Assembly (NCBI GenBank): GCA_009760885.1
Contig: CM019714.1
Coordinates: forward strand, 4,203,895 to 4,267,894
Direction: 5' to 3'
Source: Achatina immaculata
Taxonomy: Eukaryota; Mollusca; Gastropoda; Stylommatophora; Achatinidae
Length of the DNA stretch: 64,000 nucleotides
Position 1 is the stretch's first letter, and the number at the start of each line of letters is the position of its first letter. Of the stretch, positions 45,151 through 56,889 are shown piece after piece. The position numbers were made by a program, and so were the translations under genes. The notes beneath the pieces are model-generated. The model made no database searches, had not been told where the DNA came from, and worked only from the letters and a program-made list of their open reading frames with translations.

Positions 45151-45775
45151 CTGTGATGATACTAGATACTGTGATGATACTAGACACTGTGATGATACTA
45201 GATACTGTGATGATACTAGATACTGTGATGATACTAGACACTGTGATGATACTAAACACTATGATGATACTAGATACTGTGATGATACTAGACACTGTGA
45301 TGATACTAGACACTGTGATGATACTAAACACTGTGATGATACTAGATACTGTGATGATACTAGATACTGTGATGATACTAGACACTGTGATGATACTAGA
45401 TACTGTGATGATACTAGACACTATGATGATACTAAATACTGTGATGATACTAGACACTATGATGATACTAAATACTGTGATGATACCAGACACTGTGATG
45501 ATACCAGACACAGTGATGATACTAAATACTGTGATGATACCAGACACTGTGATGATACCAGACGCTGTGATGATACTAGATACTGTGATGATACCAGACA
45601 CTGTGATGATACCAGATACTATGATGATACCAGACACTGTGATGATACCAGATACGGTAATGATACTAGATACTGTGATGATACCAGATACGGTAATGAT
45701 ACTAGATACTGTGATGATACCAGATACGGTAATGATACTAGATACTGTGATGATACCAGACGCTGTGATGATACC
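45151..45775. repeat. 18-bp satellite, array 1
   Basis: About 35 units of gatgatactagatactgt. Variants tactag and taccag form left and right halves. Both strands stay open (plus MILDTV, minus SIITVS) because the unit is a multiple of three. Confidence 0.95.
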
Positions 45776-46395
45776 CCACAAATTCGTAATTGTATTCACA
45801 AGATAATGCAGACATCATGCGTGAGAGTGATACCAGAAAATGTATTACCGTGTTCACAAGATAATGGAGACAGCATGTGTGAGAGTAATATCAGATAAAT
45901 CTATGACAATGTTCACAAGTTAATAAAGACAGCATGTGTGAGAGTAATATCAGATAAATCTATGACAATGTTCACAAGTTAATAAAGACAGCATGTGTGA
46001 GAGTAATACCAGATAAATCTATGACAATGTTCACAAGTTAATGGAGACAGCATGTGTGAGAGTGATAACAGACAAATATATGACTCTGTTCATGGGATAA
46101 TAGGGACAGCATGAATAAAAGTGATACCAGACAAATGCATGTCATTGTTTACAAGATAATGGGGACAGCATGTGTAAGAGTGATACCAGACAAATCTATG
46201 ACTCTGTTCATTGGATAATGGGGACTGCATGAGTGAGAGTGATACCAGACAAATCTATGACTCTGTTCATTGGATAATGGGGACTGCATAAGTGAGAGTG
46301 ATACCAGATAAATCTATGACTCTGTTCACAAGATAATGGGGACAACATGTGTGAGAGTGATACCAGAGAAATCTATGACTGTGTTTACAAGATAA
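45776..46395. repeat. ~57-60-bp satellite, array 1
   Basis: About eleven units containing gagagtgataccagacaaat and ataatggggacagcat. With the 18-bp array it forms a composite unit that is repeated at 46396-47590 (offset about 1,208 bp). Confidence 0.9.
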
Positions 46396-46986
46396 TGGGA
46401 TGATACTAGATACTGTGATGATACTAGACACTGTGATGATACTAAACACTATGATGATACTAGATACTGTGATGATACTAGACACTGTGATGATACTAGA
46501 CACTGTGATGATACTAAACACTGTGATGATACTAGATACTGTGATGATACTAGATACTGTGATGATACTAGACACTGTGATGATACTAGATACTGTGATG
46601 ATACTAGACACTATGATGATACTAAATACTGTGATGATACTAGACACTATGATGATACTAAATACTGTGATGATACCAGACACTGTGATGATACCAGACA
46701 CAGTGATGATACTAAATACTGTGATGATACCAGACACAGTGATGATACCAGACGCTGTGATGATACTAGATACTGTGATGATACCAGACACTGTGATGAT
46801 ACCAGACACTGTGGTGTTACCAGATACTATGATGATACCTGACACTGTGATGATACCAGATACGGTAATGATACTAGATTCTGTGATGATATCTGACACT
46901 GTGAAGATACCAGATACGGTAATGATACTAGATACTGTGATGATACTAGATACTGTGATGATACCAGACGCTGTGATGATACCCCA
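46396..46986. repeat. 18-bp satellite, array 2
   Basis: Second copy of 45187-45775 with the same order of variant units and a few private changes (gtggtgttacc near 46811). Confidence 0.95.
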
Positions 46987-47700
46987 CAACTTCGTAATTG
47001 TATTTACAAGATAATGCAGACATCATGCGTGAGAGTGATACCAGAAAATGTATTACCGTGTTCACAAGATAATGGGGACAGCATGTGTGAGAGTAATACC
47101 AGATAAATCTATGACAATGTTCACAAGTTAATGGAGACAGCATGTTTGAGAGTAATACCAGATAAATCTATGACAATGTTCACAAGTTAATGGAGACAGC
47201 ATGTGTGAGAGTAATACCAGATAAATCTATGACAATGTTCACAAGTTAATGGAGACAGCATGTGTGAGAGTGATAACAGACAAATATATGAGTCTGTTCT
47301 AGGGATAATAGGGACAGCATGAATAAAAGTGATACCAGACAAATGCATGTCATTATTTACAAGATAATGGGGACAGCATGTATAAGAGTGATACCAGACA
47401 AATCTATGACTCTGTTCATTGGATAATGGGGACTGCATGAGTGAGAGTGATACCAGACAAATCTATGATCTGTTCACAAGATAATGGGGACAACATGTGT
47501 GAGAGTGATACCAGAGAAATCTATGACTGTGTTTACAAGATAATGGGGACAGAATATGTGAAAGTGATACCAGTGATACCAGACAAATCTATGATTGTGT
47601 TCATGGGATAATAGGGACAGCATGCGTGAGAATGATACCAGTCAAATATATGACTGTGTTCATTGGATAATGGGGACAGCGTGAGTGAGAGTGATACCAA
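46987..47700. repeat. ~57-60-bp satellite, array 2
   Basis: About twelve units homologous to 45776-46395, grading into the next array. Confidence 0.9.
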
Positions 47701-48335
47701 ACAAATCTATGACTGTATTTACAAGACAAATAGGACGCCATCATCTGAGAATGATGAACAAATCTGTGGCTATGTTTACAAGACAAATATGACGCCATCA
47801 TCTGAGAATGATGAAGAAATCTGTGGTTGTGTTTACAAGACAAATAGGACGCCATCATATGACAATGATGAAGAAATCTGTGGCTGTGTTTACAAGACAA
47901 ATATGACGCCATCATCTGAGAATGATGAACAAATCTGTAGCTGTGTTTACAAGACAAATATGACACCATCATCTGAGAATGATGAACAAATCTGTAGCTG
48001 TGTTTACAAGACAAATATGACGCCATCATCTGAGAATGATGAACAAATCTGTGGTTGTGTTTACAAGACAAATATAACGCCATCATCTGAGAATGATGAA
48101 CAAATCTGTGGTTGTGTTTACAAGACAAATAGGACGCCATCATCTGACAATGATGAACAAATCTGTAGCTGTGTTTACAAGACAAATATAACGCCATCAT
48201 CTGATAATGATGAACAAATCTGTGGTTGTGTTTACAAGACAAATAGGACGCCATCATCTGACAATGATGAACAAATCTGTAGCTGTGTTTACAAGACAAA
48301 TAGGAGGCCATCATCTGAGAATGTGGTTGTGACTT
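47701..48335. repeat. 57-bp satellite, homogenised branch with open frames on both strands
   Basis: Eleven units containing tgtttacaagacaaatatga. On the plus strand a frame of 244 codons (47663-48397) repeats QICGCVYKTNMTPSSENDE (19 residues); on the minus strand 258 codons repeat MMASYLSCKHNHRFVHHSQ. The unit is alignable with the neighbouring 57-60-bp satellite (shared tgtttacaaga, tgagartgat, caaatctatg/caaatctgtg). I treat both as passive. Confidence 0.85.
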
Positions 48336-49205
48336 CTCGTGGCTGGAGTATCTTGCGGATGATGGGTTATATTTCACAGCCTGACTACAACATCTGACGA
48401 TCTGGAAAGTTGGTCTGAGAAACAGAACTGACTGGATAACTCAGCACCATTGAAGACACTAGAAGGTAAGAGCTATACCTGAACACGTGACCTGATCTGT
48501 CTCTGGGCCCCTGTGGCGGGAGCTGGTGGTATAAAAACTGGGAGTCATGACAACGCATCAGGAAGTCATGCCAGCCTTTTATCTTAAAGAAACCATTTTA
48601 AAAGTATAATCTGCCAGCTAGGATTGATCGTGGGCCAAAAGGCTGAAGATGTAACTGATTTCTTCGGTTGCTAACATTAATATTGTCGTCAAGGGGAGTG
48701 AATCTTACATATCTCTAATCTTAAAGCCAGAGTTGTGGAACATGAAATTACCTTCAGTAATCACCATCTTTATATTTGCAGATACCTGTCTATCTCTAAC
48801 AGCCTGCAAGATGGCGGTAGCAAATTTCTTGGTTTTCTTATGTATCTTTCTCTGCGCGTTCCTCAGAAAGAAAGTAACATATTTTACCTCCGGGCGTCAT
48901 TTTTAGATTTTGCTTCAAAAGGTCTGTGTTACTACCATGTTGTACTTCTTAAGGATAACTTCTAGGTCGCATCTTGTACCGAGCTTTGTGGATGTGTGTG
49001 CCCACAGGTTCTCTAGCGAGTCCAAGTTCCTACACGCACGCAAGACCTGCCTATCCTTCATATTTCTGTAGTTCAGGCTGCATCCTAACAATCTGGCAGG
49101 ACTCGTCATCTCTTACCTGACCACTCTCAAAGTTTTGATTTCCGATTTTCATCAAAATCGTATTTCCCAAGTTCTGTTTCCTTCTTCAAGTTCAAAAATA
49201 GGGTT
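48336..49205. other. Unique stretch, ~870 bp
   Basis: The longest repeat-free stretch in this part of the window. It contains a possible donor (gaag|gtaaga near 48467) and a pyrimidine-AG (tttatatttgcag, 48769-48781). No recognisable domain was found. Confidence 0.4.
48811..48906 (+). CDS. Possible small hydrophobic peptide (31 codons)
   Basis: caagATGg gives a good start context. The product begins MAVANFLVFLCIFLCAFLRK, a signal-peptide or membrane-anchor-like run followed by basic residues and a short tail, with a stop at 48904-48906. It lies 30 bp after a possible splice acceptor. There is no homolog I know, and chance is the simplest explanation. Confidence 0.15.
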   Translation: MAVANFLVFLCIFLCAFLRKKVTYFTSGRHF

Positions 49206-49268
49206 CGGTAAAGTTTGTTAGTTATTATTATATTATTATTATTATTATTATTATATTATTATTATTAC
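49206..49268. repeat. ATT microsatellite
   Basis: About 17 ATT/TTA triplets with a few dropouts. Confidence 0.9.
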
Positions 49269-49399
49269 TGATAACGGTGCTGATATTGAGGTAACAAACC
49301 AAAAAAAATTAGAAAAGTAAGAGAATTTCAACAGGAAATTGTAAAACAAAAATGTAACCGACTAAAATTGAATCCATAATAAGAAGTCATTAAAACTTT

Positions 49400-50544
49400 T
49401 GGACAAATCATGAGGAGACAAACGTGGACATATTATGAGGAGACAGACGTGGACATATTATGAAGAGACAGACCTGGGCATATTATGAGGAGACAAACGT
49501 GGACATATTATGAGGAGACAAACGTGGACATATTATGAGGAGACAAACGTGGACATATTTTGAGGAGACAGACGTGGACATATTATGAGGAGACAAACGT
49601 GGACATATTATGAGGAGACAAACGTGGACATATTATGAGGAGACAAACGTGGACATATTATGAGGAGACAAACGTGGACATATTATGAGGAGACAAACGT
49701 GGACATATTATGAGGAGACAAACGTGGACATATTTTGAGGAGACAGACGTGGACATATTATGAGGAGACAAACGTGGACATATTATGAGAGGACAGACGT
49801 GGACAATTATGAGGAGACAAACGTGGACATATTGAGGAGACAAACGTGGACATATTATGAGGAGACAAACGTGGACATATTATGAGGAGACAGACCTGGA
49901 CATATTTTGAGGAGACAGACGTGGACATATTATGAGGAGACAGACGTGGACATATTATGAGGAGACAGACGTGGACATATTATGAGGAGACAGACGTGGA
50001 CATATTATGAGGAGACAGACGTGGACATATTATGAGGAGACAAACGTGGACATATTATGAGGAGACAAACGTGGACATATTATGAGGAGACAAACGTGGA
50101 CATATTATGAGGAGACAAACGTGGACATATTATGAGGAGACAGACGTGGACATATTATGAGGAGACAGACGTGGACAAATTATGAGACAGACGTAGACAT
50201 ATTATGAGGAGACAGATGTGGACATATTATGAGGAGACAGATGTGGACATATTATAAGGAGACAGATATGGACATGTTATGATGAGACAGACGTGGACAT
50301 ATTATGAGGAGACAGACGTGGACAAATTATGAGACAGACGTAGACATATTATGAGGAGACAGATGTGGACATATTATGAGGAGACAGATGTGGACATATT
50401 ATGAGGAGACAGATATGGACATATTATGAGGAGACAGATGTGGACATATTATGAGGAGACAGATGTGGACATAGTATGAGGAGACAGATATGGACATATT
50501 ATGAGGAGACAGACGTGGACATATTATGAGGAGACAGACGTGGA
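49400..50544. repeat. 25-bp satellite
   Basis: About 45 units of acatattatgaggagacaaa/cgtgg with an a/g polymorphism (gacaaacg/gacagacg/gacagatg) arranged in blocks. Truncated units (gacaaattatgagacagacg) occur twice, near 50175 and 50331, marking a larger repeated block. It continues as a short stub after the LINE chimera (52020-52048). Confidence 0.95.
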
Positions 50545-52017
50545 CTTCTTCTTCTTCTTCGTTCGCATTGTCTGTCTATATCTGCAGTCCTGTCTCTTGG
50601 ATAAATTTCACTGTTTTTTGTAATTCATGTATGGAACCATAGAGCTTATCTTCTTTAGTGGTTTCACTGGGCCAGTAATTATTTCTCGTGTCTCGTAGTT
50701 GATGCAGTTCTGGAGGATATGTTCCACAGTTTGGGGCACCTGGGCACATGTACATAGATTAGTAGTACCAACCTTAAACTTTGTATACATATAACTTCGG
50801 AGTCGGCTGTGTCCTGTTCGGAGACGGAAGATGGTGACTTGCTCCTTTCTGTTTAGCATGTGATAGTCATCATGTGGTGGTGTTTGTGGCTTCCTGTAGG
50901 TTTTTATCATGCTTTTCTTCTGATTATAAGTGATTGGTATGTCTGGTTGCTCCATTTCGGTGCCCTCTTTGGCCAGTTGGTCAGCTTTCTCATTGCCTGG
51001 TATCCCACAGTGGGAGGGAATCCATTGCAAAGTGACTCCATGTTGTAAGCCAATTTTTGACAAGGCATCCTTAAGGTCTGGTAGTTTGTTGCACTGAAGA
51101 GCCTCCAGTACTGATCTTGCATCTGTGAGAATTACTACAGGACATGTATCAATTCTGGAGTCTGATAGTTTTTCAACTGCAGCAATAATTGCCCTAACTT
51201 CTGCATCAAAGTTGTTGCAGTATTTACCAGTGGGTATGGAAATCTTGTCAATGGTCTTGTCTTCACCATCCTTCTTATGAACCATATCTCCATGGCCTCC
51301 ATTTCTCGCTGTACTCTCTTATTCATGGACCGTTCTTCACATCCATAAAACAAAATTTGCTGGATGTAACATTTAAGTACTCGGAATCTTGTTTCCATTG
51401 ACATGGATCTGTTGGACAAGATGTTTCTCATTTTCTGGAATGCTGACTTGACCTTAGCACGTCTGCTTTTTATTTCGTTGTGACATTTCCCATCAGCTGT
51501 TATAATTGTTCCTAAGTGCTTGAATCTATCAACTTGTTTCAGTTCTATGCCATCGATGGTAATGCTACATTTTGGTGGTATTCTTTTCTTTGAGATGACC
51601 ATCACTCTGTCTTCTTTTTGTTCAGGCTGAGACTTTTATTTTTACTTTTACGAACCACGATCTCCAGAAGAGCCTGTAGCTCCCCTTCACTTTTAGCAAT
51701 CAGAACTGTGTTGTCTGCATATCTTAAGTTGAATAAAATATCTGGCGACTGAAAATCAGAAGTTTCGGGTAGATGAGACTTGTTAGTCTTGGTTGACAGC
51801 TCATCTAGGAGAAGGAAAACTCTGATTTCAAACCCCTGCTGCTCTGTAGGGTAGGCTCTGGCCAGACTCAAAGGCTAGTGGAGTAAACCATAAACAAACC
51901 GGTTGAAGGCAAGGGGAAACCAACACTGTACATTCCCAAGAACAATCATGACAATCCACAATTCTTGGAATCATAACAACGTTAATAGGGGCTCCAGTGG
52001 AACCACCTCCCCGGTAG
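50545..52017 (-). mobile_element. Chimeric LINE: RNase H fused to RTE-like RT, with an inverted 5' end (copy 1)
   Basis: Read on the minus strand: RTE-like RT from about 51750 to 51290 (NLRYADNTVLIAKS, KKKTE, frame break, VMVISKKRIPPKCSITIDG, METRFRVLKCYI, MEIWFIRRMV), then with no gap an RNase H piece from 51285 to 50608, then an (AAG)n tail at 50560-50545. On the other side, about 51790-52017, the plus strand matches the 5' UTR of element 2 (aaaccggttgaaggcaaggg; compare 36035). That 5' region is therefore inverted, as in twin priming. Satellite of the 25-bp family flanks the whole. The RT motif C is YADN instead of YADD. Confidence 0.8.
50608..51285 (-). pseudogene. RNase H domain of a LINE (copy 1)
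   Basis: A 225-codon open frame. Motifs: ISIPTGKYCNNFDAEVRAII (Glu of the active site), PVVILTDARSVLEAL (Asp), TLQWIPSHCGIPGNEKADQL (His and last Asp), FRLRTGHSRLRSYMY, then CTCAQVPQTVEHILQNC, the Cys/His knuckle typical after LINE RNase H. The first active-site Asp strand is missing because the domain starts at the RT junction, so three of four carboxylates remain. RNase H would remove RNA from the cDNA hybrid during retrotransposition. Confidence 0.9.
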
Positions 52018-52135
52018 GGACATAGTATGAGGAGACAGATGTGGACATGTCGCGGTAGGAGAGAGAGAGAGAGGCAGAGAGAGAGGCAGAGATGGAGAGA
52101 TAGCAGGAGAGAGGGAGAGAGAGGCTGGATTTATG
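52018..52135. repeat. 25-bp satellite stub and GA-rich tract
   Basis: One to two 25-bp units (to about 52048), then gagagaggcagagagag-type repeats. The paralogous tract lies at 53725-53825. Confidence 0.8.
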
Positions 52136-52189
52136 CACTTGGGACTTGGAACTGGACGGTCATGTTTCCCTGTTTTCTTATTACAGACA

Positions 52190-52388
52190 ATGTGGCCTTC
52201 TAACGGCCACAGCCGTACGTTAATGCGGCCTTCTAACGGCCACAGCCGTACGTTAGTGCGGCCTTCTAACGGTCACAGCCGTACGTTAGTGTGGCCTTCT
52301 AACGGCCACAGCCGTAGTGCGGCCTTCTAACGGGAACAGCCGTACGTTAGTGCGGCCTTCTAACGGTCACAGCCGTACGTTAGTGCGG
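52190..52388. repeat. 33-bp GC-rich array with inverted repeats (array 1)
   Basis: Six units of tgcggccttctaacggccac plus agccgtacgttag. Each contains acggc-caca-gccgt, a 5-bp stem with a 4-base loop; many units carry acggt instead, leaving a G-T mismatch. Confidence 0.9.
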
Positions 52389-52445
52389 CCCGCTGTAGCA
52401 ATGAGTCTGACAAGCTAGAACGAGGATAAATATGTAAGACACCAG

Positions 52446-53745
52446 GGCACATGTACATAGATTAGTAGTACCAACCTTAAACTTTGTATACATATAACTT
52501 CGGAGTCGGCTGTGTCCTGTTCGGAGACGGAAAATGGTGACTTGCTCCTTTCTGTTTAGCATGTGATAGTCATCATGTGGTGGTGTTTGTGGCTTCCTGT
52601 AGGTTTTTATCATGCTTTTCTTCTGATTATAAGTGATTGGTATGTCTGGTTGCTCCATTTCGGTGCCCTCTTTGGCCAGTTGGTCAGCTTTCTCATTGCC
52701 TGGTATCCCACAGTGGGAGGGAATCCATTGCAAAGTGACTCCATGTTGTAAGCCAATTTTTGACAAGGCATCCTTAAGGTCTGGTAGTTTGTTGCACTGA
52801 AGAGCCTCCAGTACTGATCTTGCATCTGTGAGAATTACTACAGGACATGTATCAATTCTGGAGTCTGATAGTTTTTCAACTGCAGCAATAATTGCCCTAA
52901 CTTCTGCATCAAAGTTGTTGCAGTATTTACCAGTGGGTATGGAAATCTTGTCAATGGTCTTGTCTTCACCATCCTTCTTATGAACCATATCTCCATGGCC
53001 TCCATTTCTCGTTGTACTCTCTTATTCATGGACCATGCTTCACATCCAGAAAACAAAACTGGCTCGATGTAACATTTAAGTACTCGGAATCTTGTTTCCA
53101 TTGACATGGATCTGTTGGACAAGATGTTTCTCATTTTCTGGAATATTGACTTGGCCTGAGCATGTCTGCTTTTTATTTCGTTGTGACATTTCCCATCAGC
53201 TGTTATAATTGTTCCTAAGTACTTGAATCTATCAACTTGTTTTAGTTCTGTGCCATCGATGGTAATGCTACATTTTGGTGGTATTCTTTTCTTTGATATG
53301 ACCATCACTTCAGTCTTCTTTTTGTTCAGGCTGAGACCTTTACTTTTACTTTCACGAACCACGATGTCCAGAAGAGCCTGTAGCTCCCCTTCACTTTTAG
53401 CAATCAGAACTGTGTTGTCTGCATATCTTAAGTTGAATAAAATATCTGGCGACTGAAAATCAGACGCTTCGGGTAGATGAGACTCGCTAGTCTTGGCTGG
53501 TAGTTCATCTAGGAGAAGGAAAACTCTGATTTCAAACTTCCTGCTGCCTTGTAGGGTAGGCTCTGGCCAGAGTCAAAGGCTAGTGGAGTAAACCATAAAC
53601 AAACCGGTGGAAGGCAAGGGGAAACCAACACTGTACATTCCCAAGAACAATCATGACAATCCACAATTCTTGGAATCATAACCACGTTAATGGGGGCTCC
53701 AGTGGAACCACCTCGTCCGGTAGGGACATAGTAGACAGATGTGAA
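52446..53745 (-). mobile_element. Chimeric LINE (copy 2)
   Basis: Second copy of the RT-RNase H chimera. The RT frame (53362-52838) is better preserved: LSLNKKKTEVMVISKKRIPP, CYIEPVLFSGCEAWSMNKRV, MEIWFIRRMV. The RNase H frame (52988-52380) stops at NLCTCA because the duplication boundary removes the knuckle. The YADN change is also present (near 53420). The inverted 5' region is at about 53485-53725. Confidence 0.8.
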
Positions 53746-53885
53746 CATGTCGCGGTAGGAGAGAGAGAGAGGCACAGAGAGAGGTAGAGAGGGAGAGATA
53801 GCGGGAGAGAGGGAGAGAGAGTTTGGATTTAAGCACTTGGGACTTGGAACTGGACGGTCATGTCTCCATGTTTTCTTATTACAGA

Positions 53886-54092
53886 CAGTGCGGCCTTCTA
53901 ACGGCCACAGCCGTACGTTAGTGCGGCCTTCTAACGGTCACAGCCGTACGTTAGTGCGGCCTTCTAACGGTCACAGCCGTACGTTAGTGCGGCCTTCTAA
54001 CGGTCACAGCCGTACGTTAGTGCGGCCTTCTAACGGTCACAGCCGTAGGTTAGTGCGGCCTTCTAACAGTCACAGCCGTACGTTAGTGCGGC
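53886..54092. repeat. 33-bp GC-rich array with inverted repeats (array 2)
   Basis: Six units of the same repeat as 52190-52388. Most have the acggtcacagccgt form. Confidence 0.9.
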
Positions 54093-54139
54093 CCACTGTA
54101 GCAATGAGTCTGACAAGCTAGAACGAGGATAAATATGTA

Positions 54140-54291
54140 AGACACCAGACAGTACAGTCTGTCAAGACACCAAACAGTACCGCCTGTCAAGACACCAAAC
54201 AGTACCACCTGTCAAGACACCAAACAGTACCACCTGTCAAGACACCAGACAGTACCGCCTGTCAAGACACCAGACAGTACCGCCTGACACT
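54140..54291. repeat. 25-bp minisatellite
   Basis: About six units of gtcaagacaccagacagtac plus cgcct. Confidence 0.9.
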
Positions 54292-54404
54292 TTGAGACTG
54301 TCATTCTTGTCTTGGTTACACCAGAAAATCTCTGTTGTTTCTGCAGCAAACTAGAACCTACCCCCGACCCCCTCCACCAAACAGCATCCCAGCCCCAACT
54401 TCAT

Positions 54405-54885
54405 ATGTGTGCGTATGTGTGTTCTAGTGCGGTATGTGTGTTCTAGTGCGGTATGTGTGTATGTATGTTCTAATGTTCTAGTGCGGTATGTGTGTATGTA
54501 TGTTCGAATGTTCTAGTGCGGTATGTGTGTATGTATGTTCTAATGTTCTAGTGCGGTATGTGTGTATGTATGTTCGAATGTTCTAATGCGGTATGTGTGT
54601 ATGTATGTTCGAATGTTCTAGTGCGGTATGTGTGTATGTATGTTCGAATGTTCTAGTGCGGTATGTGTGTATGTATGTTCTAATGTTCTAGTGCGGTATA
54701 TGTGTGTTCTAGTGCGGTATGTGTGTATGTATTTTCTAGTGTGGTATATGTGTTCTAGTGCGGTATGTGTGTATGTATGTTCTAATGTTATAGTGCGGTA
54801 TATGCGTGTTCTAGTGCGGTATGTGTGTATGTATGTTCTAATGTTCTAGTGCGGTATATGTGTGTTCTAGTGCGGTATGTGTGTG
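54405..54885. repeat. ~35-bp minisatellite (GTAT/GTTC-rich)
   Basis: About thirteen units of gttctagtgcggtatgtgtg with variable tatgtatgttcgaat parts. The last four units are shorter. Confidence 0.9.
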
Positions 54886-55216
54886 TTTGTGTGCGCACGC
54901 ACCTGCAAGCAAGGACGAGCTGTTGATTAAAGACGATACAGCCAGGTTGCCAGTTTGTAAACGTACGGGATAACAAAATAAACTTCGCCCGTCATCCAGT
55001 AAGAAAACTGGCTAGAATCATACCCAGCGTTACACGTCCCCTCCTTTGATTTTTCTCTGGGCTAAGATGTTTTGATTATAAACAGAAAGGCGATGTGCAA
55101 GATCTAATGTCTGGGTTGTTGTACACAATGTACAAGATCTAATGTCTGGGCTCATGTACACAATGTTTGACGACTGTACACATGCGAATATGGATGGTGA
55201 AAACTGGCGCAGTTGA
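54886..55216. other. Unique stretch without a recognisable gene
   Basis: Contains a two-copy repeat around tacacaatgt and acaagatctaatgtctggg (55096-55165). Nothing else is seen. Confidence 0.45.
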
Positions 55217-55252
<36 letters not shown>

Positions 55253-55306
55253 AAAACAGACAGAAAGAAAGAAAGAAAAACAGACAGAAAGAAAAGAAAG
55301 AAAGAC
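55217..55306. repeat. AAAG microsatellite
   Basis: About 20 AAAG units with two aaacagacag interruptions. Confidence 0.95.
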
Positions 55307-55860
55307 TGGCACGTAGGACAATGAGATGAGCAGCAGAGATGTAACACAAACACTAACAAACCATTATTTCAGCGATACGCCTTTATCAAGGACGACAGAA
55401 ATCAAGAAACAACAAGTAAACAAAAAAGTAGCACTTAGGCAGCAGCTCTCTGTCAGGCGACAAGCAGGTCGTGTGTACGTGAGTGGTGTATTTAAACAAA
55501 AAAGTACACATGAGAGTGTGTACAGTTATGTTGATTATATCTGAGCATGGCCACTTGACTACAAGCAAACAAACCAAAAAAAACAACGTAAAGTCATTTC
55601 TCATTTCTCGGCGTCTGTTATCATGTGCTCCAAATGTATGAATTTTGTCAGTTGTTCTTGTGTTTCGCCGTTTATATTTATGTTTACAACTAGCTTTTGT
55701 TCTTCCCAGCGGAATGTCATGATCTTTATGTTTCTGGTGTTCCCTTCCTAATATTTTCTCCACAAACTTTCCTCTCACATTCTTAATTAATCTGATATTT
55801 ATTGTTACATTGATCTAACAGAACACATCTGTGCAACAGTATAGATTTTTCTAACATCAT
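55307..55860. other. Unique stretch; possible Penelope-like trace on the minus strand
   Basis: The minus-strand string ccttgataaaggcgtatcgc then tgaaat (55391-55366) loosely resembles the terminal motif of Penelope-like elements. A 130-codon minus ORF (55778-55386) follows, with GREHQKHKDHDIPLGRTK near its start; I do not recognise it. Confidence 0.2.
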
Positions 55861-55899
55861 ACGCCAGTCTAACAATAATCTGACATCGCACAAAATAAT

Positions 55900-56880
55900 C
55901 TAGTAACACACAATAATCTAAAATTACACTTTAATCTAACATTACACATCAGTCTAACATTACACTTCAATCTAATATTACACTTTAATTTAACATTACA
56001 CCTTATAACACCTAACATTACACCATAATCTAACATTACACCTTAATCTAACATCTAATATTACACCTCAATCTAACATTACACCTCAATCTAACATTAC
56101 ACTTTAATCTAACATTACACCTTAATCTAACATTACACCTTAATCTAACACTACACTTTAATCTAACATTACACCTTATAACACCTAACATTACACCTTA
56201 ATCTAACATTACATCTCAGTCTAACATTACACCTTAATCTAACATTACATCTCAGTCTAACATTACACCTTAATCTAACATTACATCTCAGTCTAACACT
56301 ACACCTTAATCTAACACTACACCTTAATCTAACATTACACCTTAATCTAACATTACACCTTAATCTAACATTACACCTCAATCTAACATTACACCTTAAT
56401 CTAACATTACACATTAATCTAACATTACACCTTAATCTAACACTACACTTTAATCTAACATTACACCTTATAACACCTAACATTACACCTTAATCTAACA
56501 TTACATCTCAGTCTAACATTACACCTTAATCTAACATTACATCTCAGTCTAACATTACACCTTAATCTAACATTACATCTCAGTCTAACACTACACCTTA
56601 ATCTAACACTACACCTTAATCTAACATTACACCTTAATCTAACATTACACCTTAATCTAACATTACACCTCAATCTAACATTACACCTTAATCTAACATT
56701 ACACATTAATCTAACATTACACCTTAATCTAACATTACACCTTAATCTAACATTATACCTCAATCTAACATTACACCTTAATCTAACATTACACATTAAT
56801 CTAACATTACACCTCAATCTAACAAACACTGATGCTGGCATAAAACACATTATTCTAACACAACGCAATGATCTAACATC
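55900..56880. repeat. 18-bp satellite (TAATCTAACATTACACCT)
   Basis: About 55 units with t/c variants and a higher-order repeat of 292 bp, seen from accttataacacc at 56173 and 56465. The minus strand stays open as NVRLRC repeats. It resumes at 58676-58885. Confidence 0.95.
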
Positions 56881-56889
56881 ACACAATAA

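Larger units (their letters stand above)
50738..54139. repeat. ~1.7-kb tandem duplication of the chimeric LINE region
   Basis: Unit 50738-52445 is repeated at 52446-54139 (offset about 1,703 bp). The internal junction shares cacc and ggcacatg. Copies differ by scattered substitutions and by several deletions in the GA-rich tract. Confidence 0.9.

Noticed and set aside
55900..56880. Telomere-like repeat
   Set aside because: The 18-bp TAATCTAACATTACACCT unit is not a G-rich telomere motif on either strand.
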